From the NCBI RefSeq assembly GCF_947507565.1, contig NC_089188.1, positions 1,860,001 to 1,924,000 on the forward strand: a stretch of DNA of 64,000 nucleotides, read 5' to 3'. The notes under the pieces are model-generated. The model was not told the DNA's origin, made no database searches, and saw nothing but the letters and a program-made list of their open reading frames with translations. The translations under genes and the position numbers were made by a program. Each line of letters starts with the position of its first letter. Position 1 is the stretch's first letter. This document shows positions 35,403 through 47,855 of the stretch, in pieces. Source of the stretch: Oscarella lobularis. Its lineage: Eukaryota > Porifera > Homoscleromorpha > Homosclerophorida > Oscarellidae.

Positions 35403-38400
35403 TTATAGTCTAAGCTGTAGGCTCATTTGAAGTAGAGTTTTAATCCCTGGCATGAATCCGCTGATTTCATTGAAATTTCCTGTTGAAACGAGATTTGTGT
35501 GGACAGACAATCCCGTCTGATAGTCTCCTATTTGGATTGCTAAACAGAACAAAATTAAAAAATCACAACAGCATTCTCATTTCAAGCTTGCCTTGAGACA
35601 TTTGATACAATGAGCCAAGTGTTGATTGAGAAAGCTAGAAGAAAGGAAAAACGTGGACTCTATAGACGCTTCTTATTCTAAAAATTACGCTCATTTCTCG
35701 TAGTTTGTCTGCCAATACTTCCAACTTCTTTTTGACGTCGTCCACTTTTCTTTTCATTGACTATAAATCGAGATAATAATTGATGGCTCACTTCTCTTTG
35801 TAGTCGACTCACAGGAGTTTTAGCCAATTTCCCGCACCGATCCAATAAATCATCAAACGTTTGAACCAAAGACAGATGCTCTGCTGGTATGGCCGCTTTC
35901 ATCACTGGTGGCGGAGTAGGCATAGCTTCCTTTCATCCAATCAAAGGTAAGAAACTAAAATCGCTAGAACAAACACATTGTACTTTTTTCTGTGAGGCCG
36001 GAGGAGGAGGAGGAGCGTATCCAAGTTGCTCGTTGTGCGCAGTAGGAGGACGTTCGCCCGTTTGAACACTCGGATTATATGGTTCCGATTGGCTGTACGC
36101 AGGAGAGCCCCCTATGGGTGCCATGATAGGTGCCGGAGCCACGTAAGCTGTCGGCGTCTAAAAAATTGCATAGATAGTCGACTAATAATCAAAATCGAAT
36201 TTTCATTACTTTTGTTTGTGGTTGAATTTGAGGTGGATCATTCCACGCTCCTTGGGGAGGCCTTTCTTGATAGGATATCGCTGCAATAAAAAGTTTTCTT
36301 CGCACACAAAAAAGTCATATTCTTTTTCCCTACCTGATTTGATTGGCTGATGGGGAGGACGTGACGGTGGTGGCACTTGCTGCGCTTCCAGAGGAGGTGG
36401 AGGACCGGGACGCATTCCAGAAGATGGCGTTTCTTGATAGAGTCTCGGATTGTAGACTGCCGGGCCGCTGCCGCTTCCAGTTGAACTTGGAATCGGACTC
36501 GGAATCGGATTCGATGTCGAAGCAGAAGGCTGCCAAGGCATTGGCTTCGGTTGATTCATAGAAGGAGCCGGCACTTGAGCGAACGAGGGAGCTGCTTTGC
36601 GTTCCGGTGCTGGTGCATGCACTGGAGCTAGTGCTGGTTCTGGTGCCGGTGCCGGTGCCCGCTAAACGTTCTATTGATTGTATCGCTGAATTTGTTTAAA
36701 ATTGGCTACGTACCACTTCAACAGGTTTCTCTGGTAATATGTTGAGAATAGCAAAGGGAAAATCGGGTTGGGCACGGTCGCAGTGTGACTGAGCGTGGTA
36801 AACGCGATCGCGCCATTCCAGTTGATCATCCTTGAAGAAAAACAAAACAGCAATCATTAATTAAACCCCATCAAGTATGCACACTCGACAGCAGAACATA
36901 ATGACGCCGCCCATATCATACCTTGGCAGTCATAGCGTGCTCCAAATAGAGAATAGATGTAGCAAGATCGCCTTGCGACGCCAAAAGAATCGCATACTCT
37001 CTGCATAACAACAATGATACATTTGCGTTCCCTGGCTCCTACTCTTACTGTAGCTTTTGAGCCAATTTCGGACTTCCCGTTGTGCCTGGCTGACGCTGTC
37101 GTTCCATCTGAACCGCCTTTCTCAATATCATCACCTTCTCTATAAGATCCTGCAAAGACAAAGGCAATTCCGGATCCACACTGATTCCAAGCCTGGAAAG
37201 AACAAATAGATAGATACATGTCATTTCTGAGTCACGTCATTACCAGCACTCCACTAATTTCTCAACGTTTCCAGCGCAAATGTAGCACAACAACGCACTC
37301 CGCTTCAAATCCTGATCCGCTTCCAACCGACTTCCGAGAACGTCTAAAGCCAAATAAAATAAAAATATTAAACTGTCATGTAGCCTACCGCAAAGAGTTG
37401 AAAATTCTTCCGGTTTTGCATAGGTGAGAAGGGCAGCGAGTAGTTCAGGCCAATTCTGCAATTCGCCATACTGAATGATGTCGAGCCAATCCTTTTGCAC
37501 AACAGCACTCAGAAGCTTTAGGAAAGATGATAAAAGTAAATATTCCGAAAACATCCAATTTTGGCTCTCTTACCCGAGACACCTTTCCTTTTTGCTTCTG
37601 AAAATAAATTTGTTGAGTTCTGGTGAAAAGATCGGCTCCACCAGCGACCGCCAAAACAAGAGCGTCAGACTACAAAACTAATATAAGGAAAACATCTACC
37701 GTGCAAGCGTCTACTCCTTTTATACCAGTCTATCAGCAAAAAGACAAATTTCAACAGCAAGCTCGAAATTTCCTGTCAGTAACGCCTTGCTCAAAAGTCC
37801 GTCAACATCTAAATTATCAATAACGATTACAGAAAAGTCTTCTGGCAGTCTTTCTTTTACCATCATCCGTTGAAATGCTAAAAGGAACGGCCACGTGGGA
37901 AGATACTAATAGAAATACGAGTAGCAATAGCAATAGATTTTTGAAAGACTGTTAGTTCTTCCAACCCTGAGTTTTTATTGTTAGTTTCCTCGGCTCCCTG
38001 CTAGCACGCTCATCTCTACTTCCGGCTGGACTGAGGTTATCAAACGGAGACGCGTCCGCCGGACTCGCACTCTCAAAAGCGGCAGACGCTTTTAAATGCT
38101 TCGAATCGTCCTACGTCTACTAGTTAGTCATAGTACCCCCTACGCAGTAACCTACATCAGTGACTGTAGTCAGATCTTCCATTTTCTCTGCCAATTCACC
38201 GGCACTAACACCGTGCGACTCAGACAAAGCTCCAAACTAAAATAAATAAATAAAAAGATAACTTCTATTGTCATTATCTTACCTTTGTTTCCAGTTCTTC
38301 GGCTTTGTAGCCCAGTAGAGACAGAAAATTCTGTCTTGGCTCTTTCGAAAAGCAAATCTAATATACAATTGATATATGAGACTTCTCGATGATAAGCCAC

Positions 38401-40741
38401 TACATCAACGGCTTGCCATTAGAACTGTAACTCACTATCACTATAGCATACACGTCCCCCCTGACTAACACTTATCGACTATTAGCCATGGTCCATTATC
38501 GTATGCCTAGTGCATTGCGCTACAAGTACAGCTACTTCGTGTCTTGCCTTGAGAAATTCCCATGTGCGCTTTTCATCTGCATCCGATTCGCTTATCTTCT
38601 TGTTGCAAAACTCCATCACGTTGTTGTCGTTCAGAGCGGCTTCTAAGGCCTGACTTCGATTCATTAATTCTTTCTCAGTTGTAATTTGATGAATTCGTAT
38701 CTGAATATCAAACGATTATAGACAGAAATAACTGTAAGACAATAGCTGCTCGACTTTTTTAGGATCTGATTGATTGAACGTCGCCAATCTTCCACCAAAC
38801 TAAAGACTCGTTTATTTACGTATGTACATCGTACGTGCATGATTCTCTATACCCCCCATGTAGCCCCACATGGTCTCCGCATCCACTTGGGTGGTTTCTT
38901 CAAAGGACCAACTGTAGCTGCTTTATGCTGATTCAACATCGATTGCCCAAAAGGATCATTATCATCAGCAACGCCAATCTAGCCACAGAAAAGTATACAT
39001 ACGATTTATTTCCTCTCTGTTTCCTTACGTTTTTCTGTTCTTCTTCCGAATTTTGTCCTCCCATGAGAGAGAAAACGCTGATGTGTCCATCGAACGACGC
39101 AGTCGCAACGGCCGCAGGATTGCGAGGACACCAGAGAGCTTCGAAAGTCCACTGACTGGTCGTTGGAAGCTCATACACAATCTAAAACCCCGTTTGGTTG
39201 CCCTATACTACATATTGGCTTCTTCTAGTCAATACTTCTCCGCCTTGAGCTGAGCTATTCGGATTCCAGCATACAACCCTGTTGTCCTAAGGCAAAGCAG
39301 CAAATAAAAAATATTCAAAATAAATTCTATTTGACGTTATACCTTTGAACATGTGATCAAGAGATCGGCATCATGAGGACACCAGGCCATAGAAAGAATG
39401 CCTCTAAAGCAGAGCAAAAGAATTTCAAAAAAGACAATTAGAAAAGATGAGAACACCTTTGGTGTTCTAGAACTTTCATAGGAGACGTAGCAAACCTCAA
39501 GTCCCATAACTAAACATACGTTAGGTAAACGATCAGGATATAAGTCATTTTCGATTTTGGTCTCTATACCTGTACAACTGGACTTCGGTCGTCTTCAGAC
39601 GCCGTTGCAAGTTGCGTTGCAATGTCCGGATGCCAGCCAATAGCCTTGCAGCGAATCTTGGATGAGTGGTCCGAGATTTGAATGATTGGCTCGTTCTTTC
39701 TCAAATCCCAGACGACAGAACGCCCACTAGGCGCCGTTGAACCCAAAATGTGCTGAACCTTCAAGAAGATTTATCAATAGTAGTACGTTATTTAGTAACG
39801 TTGGAGACAATTTCTCCTACCTGACAGTTCCATGCCACACAGCTGATGTCCTCTGGAGGCTAAAAGGTTTTTTGACTACTGTTTTTAACACTAGTATTAC
39901 CTGATTAAACTACCTGCGTTTTCGATCCAGGCGTCATTGGATTCTGAGGATTGTTGAGATCCCATATGAATATTTCAGAATCGCTTGCTCCAGAAGCAAG
40001 AAGATTTGACTAGAAGCCTTCCACTTAGAGACAGAAAAACTTCAAAACAGTAGCTACTCCCCAACCTGAAAAGGATTGACATCCAACGAACGCACAGGGC
40101 CTGAATGCTAGAAAAAGAGCAAGAAATATTCACAGACTACTCATGTGAAACTTAGATAAAAAAGACACGGAAAGAGAGCGAAACAACGTCTTAGCTTAGC
40201 TACATGACAATCCTTACCTGATCTGACTTGAACAGAAGACCCTCTTCACCTCTAAGGAAAGCACAAATCAACAATGCACACATACGTAAACAATGCCAAT
40301 CCATCGTCGTTCTTACTCGGAAACGGCTTTAGGACTCCAAACCGTGACGAGCCCATTGTCGGAGCCGGCAATAATCGCTCCCCCGCTCCCTTCACTGCCT
40401 TCCATTTCGAGCCCGCACCACAATAGCTTGTGACACCTGAACGGAAATCGCTACAATAGTCCCAAAGCGCGTCTTCTTTCATTCGAACCGCTGCGGTATG
40501 GAAACGGATCCTTCGAGAGGCATCGTCGTGCCGGATTCGGATAAATCCAGTCGAAATATCTCCAGCGAAGCGGTCGTGCTAGAATTTGCGTAGGGAAATG
40601 AGTCTTTTCGCCTTGTTTCGGCGCTTACCTGAAGGTGGCGTCCAGTTGCTGGGCCGCTGTTCCCGCAGCGAGCATGATTGGATGGTGCTTAGCCGGACTC
40701 CATGCTATGTTGGCCGTGCGCGAGACTTCTTTGACCTTCAT
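35403..40741 (-). CDS. SEC31A: COPII outer-coat protein SEC31
   Basis: SEC31 with SEC13 builds the outer cage of COPII vesicles at ER exit sites. Start at 40741: [20 protein letters not shown], then [20 protein letters not shown], the SEC31-specific opening. WD40 blades continue ([94 protein letters not shown] with [16 protein letters not shown]). [19 protein letters not shown] and [14 protein letters not shown] mark the insertion blade. A helical stack with [20 protein letters not shown] follows, then a Pro-rich segment (about 36660-35990; [15 protein letters not shown] and PPPASQKK) and a C-terminal helical domain ending [20 protein letters not shown]. More than twenty short exons. Confidence 0.92.
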
Positions 40742-41015
40742 CGTCGAGAAAAAGCGTCAATTTGGCAACGAAACTCGAGAAAACACGAAATCAACGTGGC
40801 ACGAGTTGTTATCAAGCCTCGAGGTGAAGACGCCCGGATACATTTAGCTTGTCGCTCTGCGCCGTGCTTTCGCATAATTTTACGAGCACTTTCGAACTCT
40901 CATTGTCTTTAATAAACGCTTTGTTTGGTAGGTTTAGTTCTGAGATTCGTCCTTTTGCGTACTGAACTCTGGGTAGTCACGTGATAAGGCCATAGCGAGC
41001 ACCCGGACACACAAA
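40742..41015. promoter_or_regulatory. Shared SEC31/MRPS21 upstream region
   Basis: The divergent starts are 274 bases apart. A GTCACGTGAT E-box sits at 40976-40985, about 30 bases before the MRPS21 start. No TATA box seen. Confidence 0.45.
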
Positions 41016-41288
41016 ATGGCGAAGCATCTTCAATTCGCGTCTAGAACGATCATGGTGGGTCGAAATACCGTCGATGCCGCCTACAGGAGTCTAACGCGAC
41101 GTCTCGTATCGGAGGGAATCAACGATAAAGTGTCGCGTGGCCGCTATTTCGAAAGACCGACGAAACTGCGCGAACGAATAGAATACGAAACATGCAATCG
41201 GGTCTACAACAGAGAAATGAAGCGGCGCATACAATTTCTAGCGCGAAAACGTCGACCGAAAGTCGAAGAAACGAACTGGCAGTTGTAG
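41016..41288 (+). CDS. MRPS21: Mitochondrial small-subunit ribosomal protein bS21m
   Basis: Single exon, 90 residues, usual length for MRPS21. MAKHLQFASRTIMVGRNTVD begins exactly like the human protein, followed by AAYRSLTRRLVSEGI, RRYFE-type RGRYFERPTKLRERIEYETC and NREMKRRIQFLARKRR. It binds the 3' end of the 12S rRNA in the mitoribosome. The basic N-terminus may serve as import signal. Confidence 0.95.
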   Translation: MAKHLQFASRTIMVGRNTVDAAYRSLTRRLVSEGINDKVSRGRYFERPTKLRERIEYETCNRVYNREMKRRIQFLARKRRPKVEETNWQL

Positions 41289-41304
41289 GGAAAGAAATTA
41301 GGAA

Positions 41305-43854
41305 TTACGTTGCCGTGGTTACATTAAAATAAGCCGTGTACTGTTCGTCGACCATTTCGTTGATCGGTTGCAGTAGATAGGCGCGATTCTTACCTTTCGC
41401 GACGAAGCTGTACGGTTTGTACTCGAAATTCGGCGTTTCCATGGCGAACGTGCTCGCCTTGGCGAAATCGTCGCCGTCTTGAAATTTCGCCACGTGAAGG
41501 GGCGTGTATCCTCGTAGCAACGCCGTACTGATCGAAACGTAGTAGCCCGGCATATTGAGAGGTTCCAAGGAGAACGAGTTCGACGCGTTGACTAAACCCG
41601 GAACTTGACGAAACGTCGACGTTGCGTTGAAATCGGCGGAGTCATTCGACGACTGCACCAGAATTTGAGAATTCGTATACGTTACGTAATAGTCCGGGTA
41701 ATTCACGCTAGCCATTCGGACGAGCGTCTCATTTTTCGACGACTGGATTTTCGTGATGATGAACGTCGAATCGGGAGCGTCAGTACCCAGGGTGACATTG
41801 ATAAGAGATATCCAACCAGCAAATCCCGAGTGACGTATGAATTGTTTAGGCGCTGACGAATCGGCGTTGTAGAGAGCGATTGAATTCAGTTGCCTGTCAT
41901 AGTCCACTGGATGAACCCACGACGACAGATCGCTCTTATTGCCAATCAGATCGTATTCTTTAGTCGTGATTCCGCACAGGAGAAGAGGCCCGTAGAGAAT
42001 CGCAACTAGATTCGCATACTCTGACCTATCGTCTTCGATGCGTTCGTATCTTAGTATGGGATCCATTGATAAAGCGATGACGTCTCCCGATTTCCATTTG
42101 CTATTGATTTCGAGATAGGAACCAATTTCTATGTTCGACGTCGTCACTGGGTTTCCGTTCAGAGTCGCCTTCACGCTTTGCACTTGAGCCCAAAACGGAA
42201 TGCGAATCCATATGGACGAAGTCGTGACCGCCGATGACGTTTCGACGGTCACTTGGACGCTGACCAAGTCCTTTCCGGGAACCAATGAATTGTTCGTCGC
42301 GAGGGGAAAATTCGACTCTTGTTTCAGAGTCAAATTTCCCTGATCCCACGTAACGGTGCTAGGCACGAATTGATTGATCCAAATATTGGCCCCGTCGAAA
42401 TCGTGAAAATAGATAGAATCGCCCAATTTCGACCAGCTCTCTATGCCCGTACCGTAGCAGCACCAAAAACTATCAAACGGCGTACCCCAGCCGTGAGCAG
42501 CGCTCGGCTTGCTCAACCCAGGGCCGAGCGGATTCATGTACAAAGACACGCCTGGCGCATTGGGTCGCTGAATTCCGATTATTCCATTGAGAATGGCACG
42601 CTCGTAGAACTCAGCCAAATGAGGACTCGCATTCCACTGCCATATGTGACGAGCCACCTTGAGAATATTGTACTGAGTGCAAGTCTCTTCCGTACCACCC
42701 TAAAAAGAATATGAGTGCTTACACAGGGCTCAATGGGCGCTGCTATAAATGAATCATACATTCAATGTGTCGCCGAGCCTGTGTGGCGAACCCCAATGCT
42801 CGTTGTCGTTGCTTCCCCCCGTCGCGTACGTTCGAGTCGACGTCAAGAGGTTGAAGAAGAATTCGGTAATTTGCCTATAGGTCGGATCGCCGGTCACTTC
42901 GTGTCGCCGCGCCGCGCCAATCACTTCGGGAATGTGAGTATTCGCGTGGAGGCCGGTCAGTTCGTCTTGTCCTGAGGCGAGCGGTCCCATGAGGACGGGC
43001 TTGTCAAATAGATGAGCCATGGCGAGATGATTAGGATCTTTCGTCACGTTGTAGATGTTGTACATGATTTCGTTCATGCCGCCGAATTCGTTATTGAGAA
43101 TATTGTACCACCACGATATCGTGTTATTGGCTATGACTTTATCGATTCGAGATTTGAAGTAGTTCGCTATTTTGACCACCATGTCAAAAGGAGACTGATT
43201 ACCTTAATCGCAATCGTCTTTTTATGTCTAAATATATATCTATTTTATTTTACCAGTGATTCTGTACTGATCAAAGAGCCCCGCCATGATTTTATGTATG
43301 GTATAGTAGGGAGCCCAGACTGGCTTCAAATTCTCCAAGCGATCAAACCAAGACGTCGGAAAAGCGGCCAAATACCCCGTACCGATCTTATCCTGACATT
43401 TTCCCAACTCCGTCACAACGTACTCCATGTTCTTTTTAATCTAAGCGCAAAACAAAATTTTCGTCGTTCTTACGTTCTAAGACGAGAAGCGTCTCACTTG
43501 CGCATTTCCCGTGCTAGCCCACATCATCGCCGTGGCGCTCATGTAATGGCCAACAAAGTGACCGCGCACTTCGACATTGGGCGCCTCCCATCCTCCGTAC
43601 GGTTGAGCCGTGGTATTGATACCCGCGTTCACTCTGAAACTATACAGAAGCCGATCGGGATCCAACATGAGAAGATACTTCAAATTGAGCGCTTGAGCGT
43701 CATAATAAGACGAGCCTTCGCTCAAGCGAACCGAATTCAAATCAAAGTAGACGGCTTTCTTGTTGTCAACGGCAATGGCGTAAAGCAGAGAAGACAAGAG
43801 AACGACGACAGCAAAGCGAAACATTCGCCTCGATGCTCGACTCCTCTCCAACAT
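41305..43854 (-). CDS. Secreted GH127 (beta-L-arabinofuranosidase-like) glycosidase with a C-terminal AbfB-like domain
   Basis: Start 43854 (or 43824, MFRFAVVVLLSSLLYAIAV), a signal peptide. The GH127/DUF1680 catalytic domain reads LNLKYLLMLDPDRLLYSFRV, GWEAPNVEVRGHFVGHYMSA, VWAPYYTIHKIMAGLFDQY, FGGMNEIMYNIYNVT and HANTHIPEVIGAARRHEVTG. The zinc-thiolate active site seen in the bacterial enzyme is present: GGTEETC (Glu and Cys) and FWCCYGTGIES (the Cys pair, including the nucleophile). A beta-sandwich follows. The last 150 residues (VRMASVNYPDYYVTY, NSFSLEPLNMPGYYVSIST, DFAKASTFAMETP) resemble an AbfB/CBM42 arabinose-binding fold. Many N-glycosylation sites fit secretion. Likely attacks arabinose-containing glycans of food or symbionts. 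About five exons, so it is a settled nuclear gene. Confidence 0.88.
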
Positions 43855-44093
43855 CACGTGACATCAAAAAAACAAACGGCATCCCACAAACGGGGGGACC
43901 CCCCCCCCCAAGCCCTATCTCCTGGTCCTTGTAAGCCAAGAAACCGAAACACGCTCTGACTAGCGTCACATGATTTTGAAAGTAAAAGATACACTCCCCC
44001 CCCATTCACAACAAGGCCCAAGCTCCCTCGCTACAAACGACAGCCAAGCGCAGGAAAAAAATTTTTCAGTAGCCGCATACCTGTACAAAATAC

Positions 44094-45874
44094 TTAACAC
44101 TTCGTGTCGGCCAATCCGGTCTCCTCCTCTCCGTTGTCGTTGTCGTCGTCGTCTCCATCTATTGGCGACGGAGGCATTCGTAGAATATCGCCGACGCCGC
44201 TGTAGTCTCGCACCGGGGACCCGATCAGAGGCGTCGTTTCCGACTCCGTGTTTCTGTTGTCGTTCGTCGTTCCGTCGCCCGTCGTCGTCGTGTCGAACGT
44301 GAACGAGCCGAACGAGCTCTCCAAGTCGCTCGACATCGACGTCTGATCGCCGGACATCTCCTCGCACGTTCCGTTGTCGAGGATGCGACGTTTGCAGACG
44401 GGGCATTGTCGCTTGCTGCGCGTCAGCCACGGATCGACGCACTTGGAATGATAGACTAATAAAAATGATTTTTTCGTTGTATAATAATAATGGAAATACG
44501 TGTGCCCTCGGCCTCCCCCCCTCCCCTTAGGCTTACTGTGCTGGCATGGCAACACGCGAATTTTATCGCCGTTCTTGTAATCCTCCAAACAGATTGCGCA
44601 TGACTCCTCTCGATCCGTTCCTGAAAAAACAGAAGACCAATGGAGAAACGTGCATATGCATGTTATGACCACCTGTCTAATGTGTCTATTGCAAGAGTTC
44701 CCAAAATAAGTTTAATGCAAAAGAAGCTGGGCCCCCCCCTGGATTTTTAATACGCACGCAAGTCCATCCTACCTTCTTTGTATCTCCTAGTCGGAATTTT
44801 CTTCAGGCTGGCTCTGGGAAACCTCCAGCGACGAACGTGCCGTCTGTGACTGACAACTTTGACGATCTAGAGAAAGAGGGCGTCGCGTGTAAAGTGGCAA
44901 AAGGGGCGTCAATTCCATCACTTCTCACCACAAAAGTGACGGTGAGAAAGATGCACAGTCCCACGATCACAGAAAACGGAACCAAGTAAACGTCCCACGA
45001 AAGATAAAAGTCTTCCTGCGTCAATTGCACAATAACAGAAGCGCTATAAGAGAAGACAAAAAAACGCAGTAGTAGTAGTAGTAACGTAGCAGAGGATAAA
45101 TCATTGGGACTCTACTTCTGAGTTCCCACTGCATGCTCCTTCAAATAATCTCCCGTGTCCTTGGTGACCATAGTCGAAGGTATCAGAACATACCTCGCTT
45201 CTAAAGAACCACGATCGCCTTTTTAGGTAAATCAAAACAACAGAAGACTTCTTTTTCTCACCGTCTCCGCCTCCCATCGGTTCCAAATTATTGTCTCCGT
45301 TTACCACGACAACGGCGTGATAGTTCGCATTCTGACAATGCACGACCTAGATAGAATGAAAAACCAAAGTCGATTGCTTTACAAAAAAAAAAAACGAGAC
45401 CTCGCCCCCTCCGCCCACCTTCGTATCAAAATTGCAGTCGCCCCGATCGACGATCGCGAACCAGCCGTACGGATCGTCTTCGCCGGACTTAGGCGCCTCT
45501 TTGACTTCTTCGCAAGCGTTCGAAGGCGTTGCGTAGGCCAATTTTCCCTTGGGATAGCGATCGCGATAGCGTGCGAGGAAACGACGAGCGATTTACCAAG
45601 AAGTTGTCCGGTATCGGAGGCCCGAACGACGCGGCGATCGATTTGAACTGTATCGTCGTGTTGTTGGGGAAGTACTAAGGGAGAAAGAAGCGGTTTTTAG
45701 ATGACCACGCCTACGGATCATGAGTTGCGTTCTCGTTTTGAGTTGGTTTGCGAGTCGATTTCGCGTCCCCAGCGAAGCGCTCACCACGTAGACTTTCGCC
45801 TCGACGGATCCGAGTGCGTATATTACGAAGAGAACGAGACCGAGTCGTGTAAATGCCATTGCTTGCTTGCGCAT
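44094..45874 (-). CDS. RNF13: RNF13/RNF167-like PA-TM-RING E3 ubiquitin ligase
   Basis: Endosomal/lysosomal transmembrane ubiquitin ligase. Start at 45874 (MRKQAMAFTRLGLVLFVIYA), a signal peptide; an inner ATG at 45859 is possible. The lumenal PA domain reads KLAYATPSNACEEVKEAP, GWFAIVDRGDCNFDTKV, HCQNANYHAVVVVNGDNN and YVLIPSTMVTKDTGDYL. The membrane span is YLVPFSVIVGLCIFLTVTFV. After a basic linker, the RING-H2 finger is ESCAICLEDYKNGDKIRVLP, CQHIYHSKCVDPWLTRSKRQ, CPVCKRR, with all eight ligands. An acidic Ser/Asp tail (SETTPLIGSPV) resembles the RNF13 tail with TPLL. Seven or so exons. RNF167 or ZNRF4 are the near alternatives. Confidence 0.88.
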
Positions 45875-46041
45875 GCTCTTCAAATGATAATGAATAATAG
45901 AATGGCAAACGATATAATTTTAGATAGATGTATTTCATTAGAAAAAATTAACAAAACATTGAAAACAAAAAAATAGAACAAATTATTAACTGCCACAGCT
46001 TACTCTGTAGATTTTAAAAATCTTGCACACAACAGATAAAT

Positions 46042-46746
46042 TTAGAATCTAGCCAAAGCTTTTCCTACGTCCGCCGGTGAAAACACGCGATTGATAGGTT
46101 TTTCGGGCGTAGCATTTTTGTAGTAAAATTCCCGAGCTTTCGTCCAATTAAAATTGCAATAGAATCCAGTGCGAACCTTTTTCTTGATGAAAAGGCGTTC
46201 GCCGAAATCCCAAACGTGCTCGCCGTTTTGAAGCTTGTTCGAACCACAGTCAACCGTCTTTTCCATAATCTGGTCTTGAGATATTGCATTGCATCTGCCG
46301 CCGAGCCACGTCTTACAGAGACTAGCTTCTTCTTTTTCCTCCGCTTCCCAGTACGTAAAACCATTGTCTTCGACGCATTTGACTCTGTAGGAACAGAGCG
46401 TTTGCTTCTTGTCTGTATCCTTAGCGAAAGTTGTGAATTCGTAGGGGTCTTCTCGAACTTCGCCGACTTTGCAGCCAAGTGAAGTCGGTTTGGACCCAGC
46501 GTTGCCGAAGTACTTTTGCTTGACGACAATCGGAAAGTCTTTTAGGAGGTCCTCGACCTCTTCTGAGGGAAAGGCGCATTGGCGGTGCTTCGATCTTTCC
46601 ACTCGATTATGGGTCGCATTCGCTGACGACGATTCGTTTAGTGAATTCGTTTCGTTGTGCGGCATTGGCACTGAGTCGGTCACGGGAGCGCACCGAACGA
46701 AGCTGAGCGCGACCAGAAGGCATAACACAATGAATTTCATCTGCAT
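46042..46746 (-). CDS. Secreted eight-cysteine protein of unknown family
   Basis: Single exon, 234 residues. MQMKFIVLCLLVALSFVRCA is a signal peptide (starting at the second Met is equally good). A hydrophilic pro-like segment carries N-glycosylation sites at about 31, 37 and 43 and then NRVERSKHR, with an R-x-x-R proprotein-convertase-type site. The remaining part has eight cysteines (about 57, 92, 118, 124, 144, 152, 167, 197), spaced C-35-C-26-C-6-C-20-C-8-C-15-C-30-C, and two more sequons. This layout suits a processed growth factor, cytokine or venom-like/defence protein, but I recognise no family. A TATA box lies 160 bases upstream, unlike the other genes here, hinting at regulated expression. 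It diverges from the SEFIR-like receptor. Confidence 0.75.
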   Translation of the reverse strand: MQMKFIVLCLLVALSFVRCAPVTDSVPMPHNETNSLNESSSANATHNRVERSKHRQCAFPSEEVEDLLKDFPIVVKQKYFGNAGSKPTSLGCKVGEVREDPYEFTTFAKDTDKKQTLCSYRVKCVEDNGFTYWEAEEKEEASLCKTWLGGRCNAISQDQIMEKTVDCGSNKLQNGEHVWDFGERLFIKKKVRTGFYCNFNWTKAREFYYKNATPEKPINRVFSPADVGKALARF

Positions 46747-46805
46747 AAATCAGGACGCTATAGGTCTTTCTCCCACTGCAAGCTTATCGTTCAACTCACC
46801 TGACT

Positions 46806-46858
46806 CATAATGTTCGTTTGTCTGTCTGTCTGTCTGTCTCTCTCCTTTTGTCTCGATC
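46806..46858 (+). repeat. GTCT microsatellite
   Basis: Five or so GTCT units (TTTGTCTGTCTGTCTGTCTG) in the 5' leader region of the secreted-protein gene. Similar GTCT runs at 62720-62745 and 62980-63002 lie in ATG4 introns. Confidence 0.85.
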
Positions 46859-46907
46859 TTCACAAGATTTTCAGTTGTACTGATTTTGACTGACTCGGCT
46901 TGCCCGG

Positions 46908-46914
46908 TTTTATA
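46908..46914 (-). promoter_or_regulatory. TATA box of the secreted eight-cysteine gene
   Basis: The minus strand reads GGCTATAAAACCGGGC, an exact TATAAAA, about 160 bases upstream of the start codon. With a 30-base offset transcription would begin near 46880. Confidence 0.55.
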
Positions 46915-47855
46915 GCCGTAGACCGCGGCCGGTCTCGGTCCCGCATTGCATCATTGGGAGTCTCGTGTACCTGACAACCGGCGCGCCCGAGCTGAGCTCC
47001 CGGTCGCGGGGGAAAGCCGGAGATTAGACAACGAAGATGACATAAGCGACGCTATAACCATGTCCACAAGCGGTAACAGAAAGCAATTCATATGGAAAGA
47101 CTAAGAATGTCATGCGGAAGTGATCTAATTATCCTTCCCATGCATCCTTCCGGACTCCCCCATTTGGGTGCGACATCGGAGCGAGGCCCGGGATTTGACA
47201 TCAAAAAGGGAGGAGATGACCTTTCGCTTCCATCGCTACCCATGCAAACTTTCTCTTATTGAATTGACTTCCACTAGTTCGCACGCCACGCGGCGCACTG
47301 GGCCATTATCGTAATCGAGGGTCTAGCGGCAAGGTCGCCGGGTCGGGGAGAATTCCTAACGTCCCTTCATTAAGTCTGTCTATTTTAATAGAGTGAAAGT
47401 TTGTAAGTACTAAAGTATTTTGAATATCGATTGCGAATACTTTCGCGTCTACGCCCTCTAGCTCTCCCCTTGATGGCCCGCCCACGGTTTCCTCTGCTTT
47501 TCCTCCATCGCAACGTCGACTCGCAACGCCGACTCGCAACGCCGACTCGCAACAACAAATGAAAGGGTGAACGGTCGCAAGAGTAAAAATACTATTCTGC
47601 TTCTTATTTGCGGGGCACACGGGGGCAGTAGGTGGAATATTCTTCTTCCAAATTCAGTGCATAAAATACGCCGTCTATACGCCCATTCCCATGCAGATGC
47701 ATATGGGTCTTTCTTTCTATCTCGAGTCGTCTTCGTTATCGTTGCGCGCGCGCGCGCGGCACTGTCACTTTCAAACATAGTACAGTAAGAGATGAGATTG
47801 AAATTTACGAACGGACACGTGATTACTAAACCACGGACTTCACCGCGACGGTGCG
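46915..47855. other. Intergenic between secreted protein and SEFIR-like receptor
   Basis: About 0.9 kb, the longest gene-free gap of the right half. It holds three 15-base GACTCGCAACGCC-type units (about 47515-47555), a CG dinucleotide run (47743-47758) and a CACGTG at 47816-47821, 35 bases before the receptor start. No exon recognised. Confidence 0.5.

Noticed and set aside
43012-43959. Plus-strand 315-codon open frame
   Set aside because: Antisense of GH127 exons, crossing real introns; no homology.
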